Below are positions 54,639 to 58,755 of a stretch of DNA of 64,000 bases, in pieces; positions within the stretch are counted from its first letter, which is position 1; the number at the start of each line of letters is the position of its first letter. The notes below the pieces were generated by a model. That model did not search any database. It had not been told where the DNA came from and saw only the letters and a list, made by a program, of their open reading frames with translations. The position numbers and the translations under genes were made by a program. The DNA lies in contig NW_019775762.1 in NCBI RefSeq assembly GCF_001039355.2, positions 124,001 to 188,000 on the forward strand. The letters are read 5' to 3'. This DNA is from Lingula anatina (Eukaryota > Brachiopoda > Lingulata > Lingulida > Lingulidae).

Positions 54639-57600
54639 ATTTCAATAACTCAACAATAACTCATTTATTCCTTCATTCAAATCTAATGTTACACTCAACA
54701 AAGTGCAGAACACAACCAATTATCCGGTGGTGCACTTTCCACCGTTGCAAAACATATATTTTATTTCAAACCCATAAATCTTTTAACCATGGAAATTAAA
54801 CTCCATTGCAAGCAATTTTTCAATTTTTTAATCACCATTCAGAGGTTAGGCACTGACCTGCAACGAGGCTAACAGAAAGTTATGACTCATTCAGACGCAA
54901 TTAACCTTTATGGCAAAAGATTCAATGGAGCTTAAGAGAAAACAGGCACAAATTATTTTCCTAACAACACCCTCAAAAGGTTATCATAACCCTCACAAGC
55001 TATCATACTTCCTGTTCTATTGATGTTCATGAAATATTCAGATACATCTCTTTAACTTCCTCTTTCTTCTGTTTTTCATAATTTAAGTGTACAACATATC
55101 ACAATCAAGAATCTCACCAAACACATTTTTCAACAACCATTGTTAAAGAATATCCACCTTTCACATCTCACACATTGTTATAATAATCAGTCTTTGTTAA
55201 ATCATGCTAAAATTTTATCATTTTTATAGCAGCTGATATTGAAAAATTATCTCAGAAAGACCATTGTTACATGTGTGTAAAAACATGGGTGTGTTATAAT
55301 CATTAATTTTCAAGGTTTTAATTCTATGAATTTGTACTAATTCTATGCATTTAAATTGTTATTTTCAGTTTTATTCCATAGTTAATGACATGAAAAACAA
55401 AATGTTCATACACAATAAGAGTAATTAGTTATGCAGCTGCTCAGATCCGAATCTAGTTCAATTAATTGAACAATATAGCCTGCCACCTTTCAATACAGAA
55501 AGAAGTGGTCACAATACCCTTCTCTTTCTCTCTCTCCCTCTCTTTCTATCTCTCTGTCTTCTAAAAGTAGAAGTGGTCATCTTACCGGCTACAGGAATTG
55601 GGTCGACCAAGTTGGTGACCTCGTACTCCATGGCTCCCTGAAGTGCATACGTCCTCCTGTCGTATCCTCCCGCGTACAGACCCAAATTCAGAGGGATATT
55701 CTCCGTGATATCATCATCAAAAATCTCCACATTATAATTCCTGTACAGCTCGATATCTGAAACACCATCAGCCTGAGTAGCACTGGCAACAACGCCTCCT
55801 GGTGTGGATCGTGGATAGTGTATTCCAAGGAAATCGCCTTTTTTGACCTCCCATGCACGGTTTAGTTTAATTTTCTGGTTACCTATAGGAGCTGGAGGTA
55901 TTGCCACCTTTTGGAGGAGAACCATGTCTTTGTCCCCTAGCTGGCGCCATATGCCAAGATAAGCTGTTCCAACACTTGTCCCCCTGTATACAGTCCATTC
56001 AGTGACGTAACCATCGCAGGCAAAAGCATTATTTACCATCAGGTTTGCCCAATTGTTTCCAAGGCGCGGAAGATCGCCAACAGGGCGTCCCGTAAAAGGT
56101 GGACACGGCCTACTAACACCACCTACAATGAACATGCAAAATCGCAATTCCTCCATATGGACTTTGGGCAAAGATGCCATTAATGAGCTGCTTGGCAAAA
56201 AAGCATTGCTTTGTTAGTGGCTTGCCATTGTCATGCATAGATGGTTAAGCAGGTAGAATACCTTGACGCTACAAACACACATTTTGTTAGCTTGTTGTCT
56301 TAGCATAAAATACATCACTTCAATATTTCTCAGGAACTGTAGCAAAGCTATATGGCAGGGAGTTTATTTTAATTAGCTTATTAAGAGCACAACCTGCTGT
56401 AAAAAAGTATTTGTAGGCAAAGTAAAGCAAATTCATATGGAGGACTTACAGGGAGTAAAAAGACACCAGAGATCACACCAGAATAAAGAAATATATATAT
56501 AATAATTCATGCCATGATGTTATCTTCGAAACAGCCTCAGATGGAATTATTTTTCATACTTCACAAGGAAATGGATATTATTAGCCATAATAAAAGCTAT
56601 ATCAGATACTTAGTAGCTTAATAAAACAGTCGATCACACACAATCATTCATACGATTTCACAGCATCTCCAATATGAATCTATATTCAAACTTACACATA
56701 AATCATGTCCGTTTTATTTAAAGTAGTCATATCAATACCAAATTCACTCAAAATCAAATTCCACAAAACTGGCCTGCTTTAAGTAAAGGTATGGGCAGTT
56801 TCCACCTTGATATTTCCTCCCTATCCCTATAATGGTTTAAGCCCTACAGTGTATGAAATTGTTATCCTATTCTGTATACGACTTAATCAGCTAATACCTT
56901 GTGAGCCAGGCCATTAATTTATGTAAAAAATTATTTCAATATTTCTAAGATGGTAATAAATGTAAAAATTATTGTCAGTTTTTTTTTCAGTCACTGGTAA
57001 ATATATATATATATATATAATACCCATCATCACTGAAACAAAAATTGCAAAATGTTTCGAAAATTTGTTAACAATCTGTACCTCATCAATATGTAACGTA
57101 CCCAAAACAAGTCTTTCAGTCAACAACAACTTAACAAAAGCATGATTAAAATCACAAATATGGACTCGACTGAAAAGCAATTTAAAAGAGAACATTAGGT
57201 AAATCCACCTGAAAGAATTGGTCAAATTATCGGTCTTGTTAAAATTGTGTCAATTTCTCCAAACAATACACCTACTGCAGTAACTATTCAAGTACCTAGG
57301 AATGCATCATCTAGCCTTTTTCTTAATGCACCAGACTGCATGCTTGCATTTTACGCTGACAGGGCCTTGATTTTATTTATTTTTCTAACATCTAGAATTG
57401 TTTTCTGCTAATTATCTAGAAACATAGTGCACAAAAAATCTACCAATGACCCTATAGGCTAGTCTACGTAATCTTTCAACATCACTGTCAAAGTATAACA
57501 AATGCCAAAAAGTTAGAGAACGCGATAAGAAAATGGTAGTATTTTAATAATGTTCTATTTTTCAATTCTATCTAAAAATCTGAACTGATGAAATTATGCA

Positions 57601-58719
57601 AATTGGTCTCCTTTAAACCAAAGCATGTTATGTCTACATCTGGGTTTCTTTCTTGTAGAACTAAATTTAAACCATTTTTAAAGTTGCTCTAATATTCTAT
57701 CCCACCATAAAACTACCCCAGCATAGATTACATAGCAATTGACAAAATCTCTCTTCATTCGAATCTCTACACCAGTAACATTCCTCAGTTAGCTCTTCAT
57801 ACCAAAATATTTCAAGCTTTTAAAACAAGCAATAAAAACATTTGCAAAATATTTGGCATGCATGATAAACAAGACAAAGCTATAGTTATTTTAAGACAAA
57901 AAGCATTCACCAAGCAAATTCTGAAATCTAGCAATATTCTTAGATTAATATTTGCTAAATGTCAAATAGTAAACCATCACTGGCTGTTGTCTAAAAGTAA
58001 CCATGCACTTCATGCTGCACAAAAGTAAAGTAACATATTAAAATGTGTCTATAACACATAAAGCATAAAAATTAGCAAGTTGGCCATTAAAAACCATGCT
58101 TCAATACCAATATGCAGTGTTTAAAATATAAAATATGACATATTAGCAATTCCAATGTTTTAATCATATCACTCTACAAAGTTAACAGTGAAACATATTC
58201 AAAAATGCACACTTTCTTAATTGTTTGCATTGTTTCAAACTTATTTCAACTAATTTGTGGTGAAATTGATGAGTGTCCTTATCATACTTGTACAATCATG
58301 TATTTTACTATATATGTAAAGTGTAACTTTCAATCTATGAAACTACAAAATAACTCAGTGCTTGTGATAAAAAACAACTACATTTACAATCCACTGTGAG
58401 GCATACTTCAGTCTCAATTATTAACAATTTTCTAAATCCAAAACAAAATCCAAGTGATTTTCATTCACTTTATATAATTACTACAACTGTACTAACAGTG
58501 CCATCTACAGATGAGTCCACCACAACCTGCAGTGCCACCTATTGACAAACAGTCACACTTACCTCCCAATGCTCTGAAGCTGAACCCCAATGGGCTGACC
58601 CTGTATGCTCCAATGTATCCACTGTTCACTGCATTATTGATGACATTATAGAGATTAAGTTTGTCGTAGTAGCCCTGAGTGCCCAAGTCAAATGTCACCA
58701 TGAGGGAGCCTCTCCTTGA

Positions 58720-58755
<36 letters not shown>

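Larger units (their letters stand above)
49851..55585 (-). other. HSPG2: 5.7-kb intron between the unassigned domain and LDLa 1
   Basis: A+T-rich with two CT microsatellites. A G+C-richer patch at about 52850-52990 has an open frame on the minus strand but no matching splice phase or domain signature. Otherwise nothing recognised. Confidence 0.75.

Noticed and set aside
58205-58399. Plus-strand open frame with hydrophobic start and [12 protein letters not shown]-like at first sight
   Set aside because: Too few cysteines, no splice context, A+T-rich codons; intron sequence of the perlecan gene.
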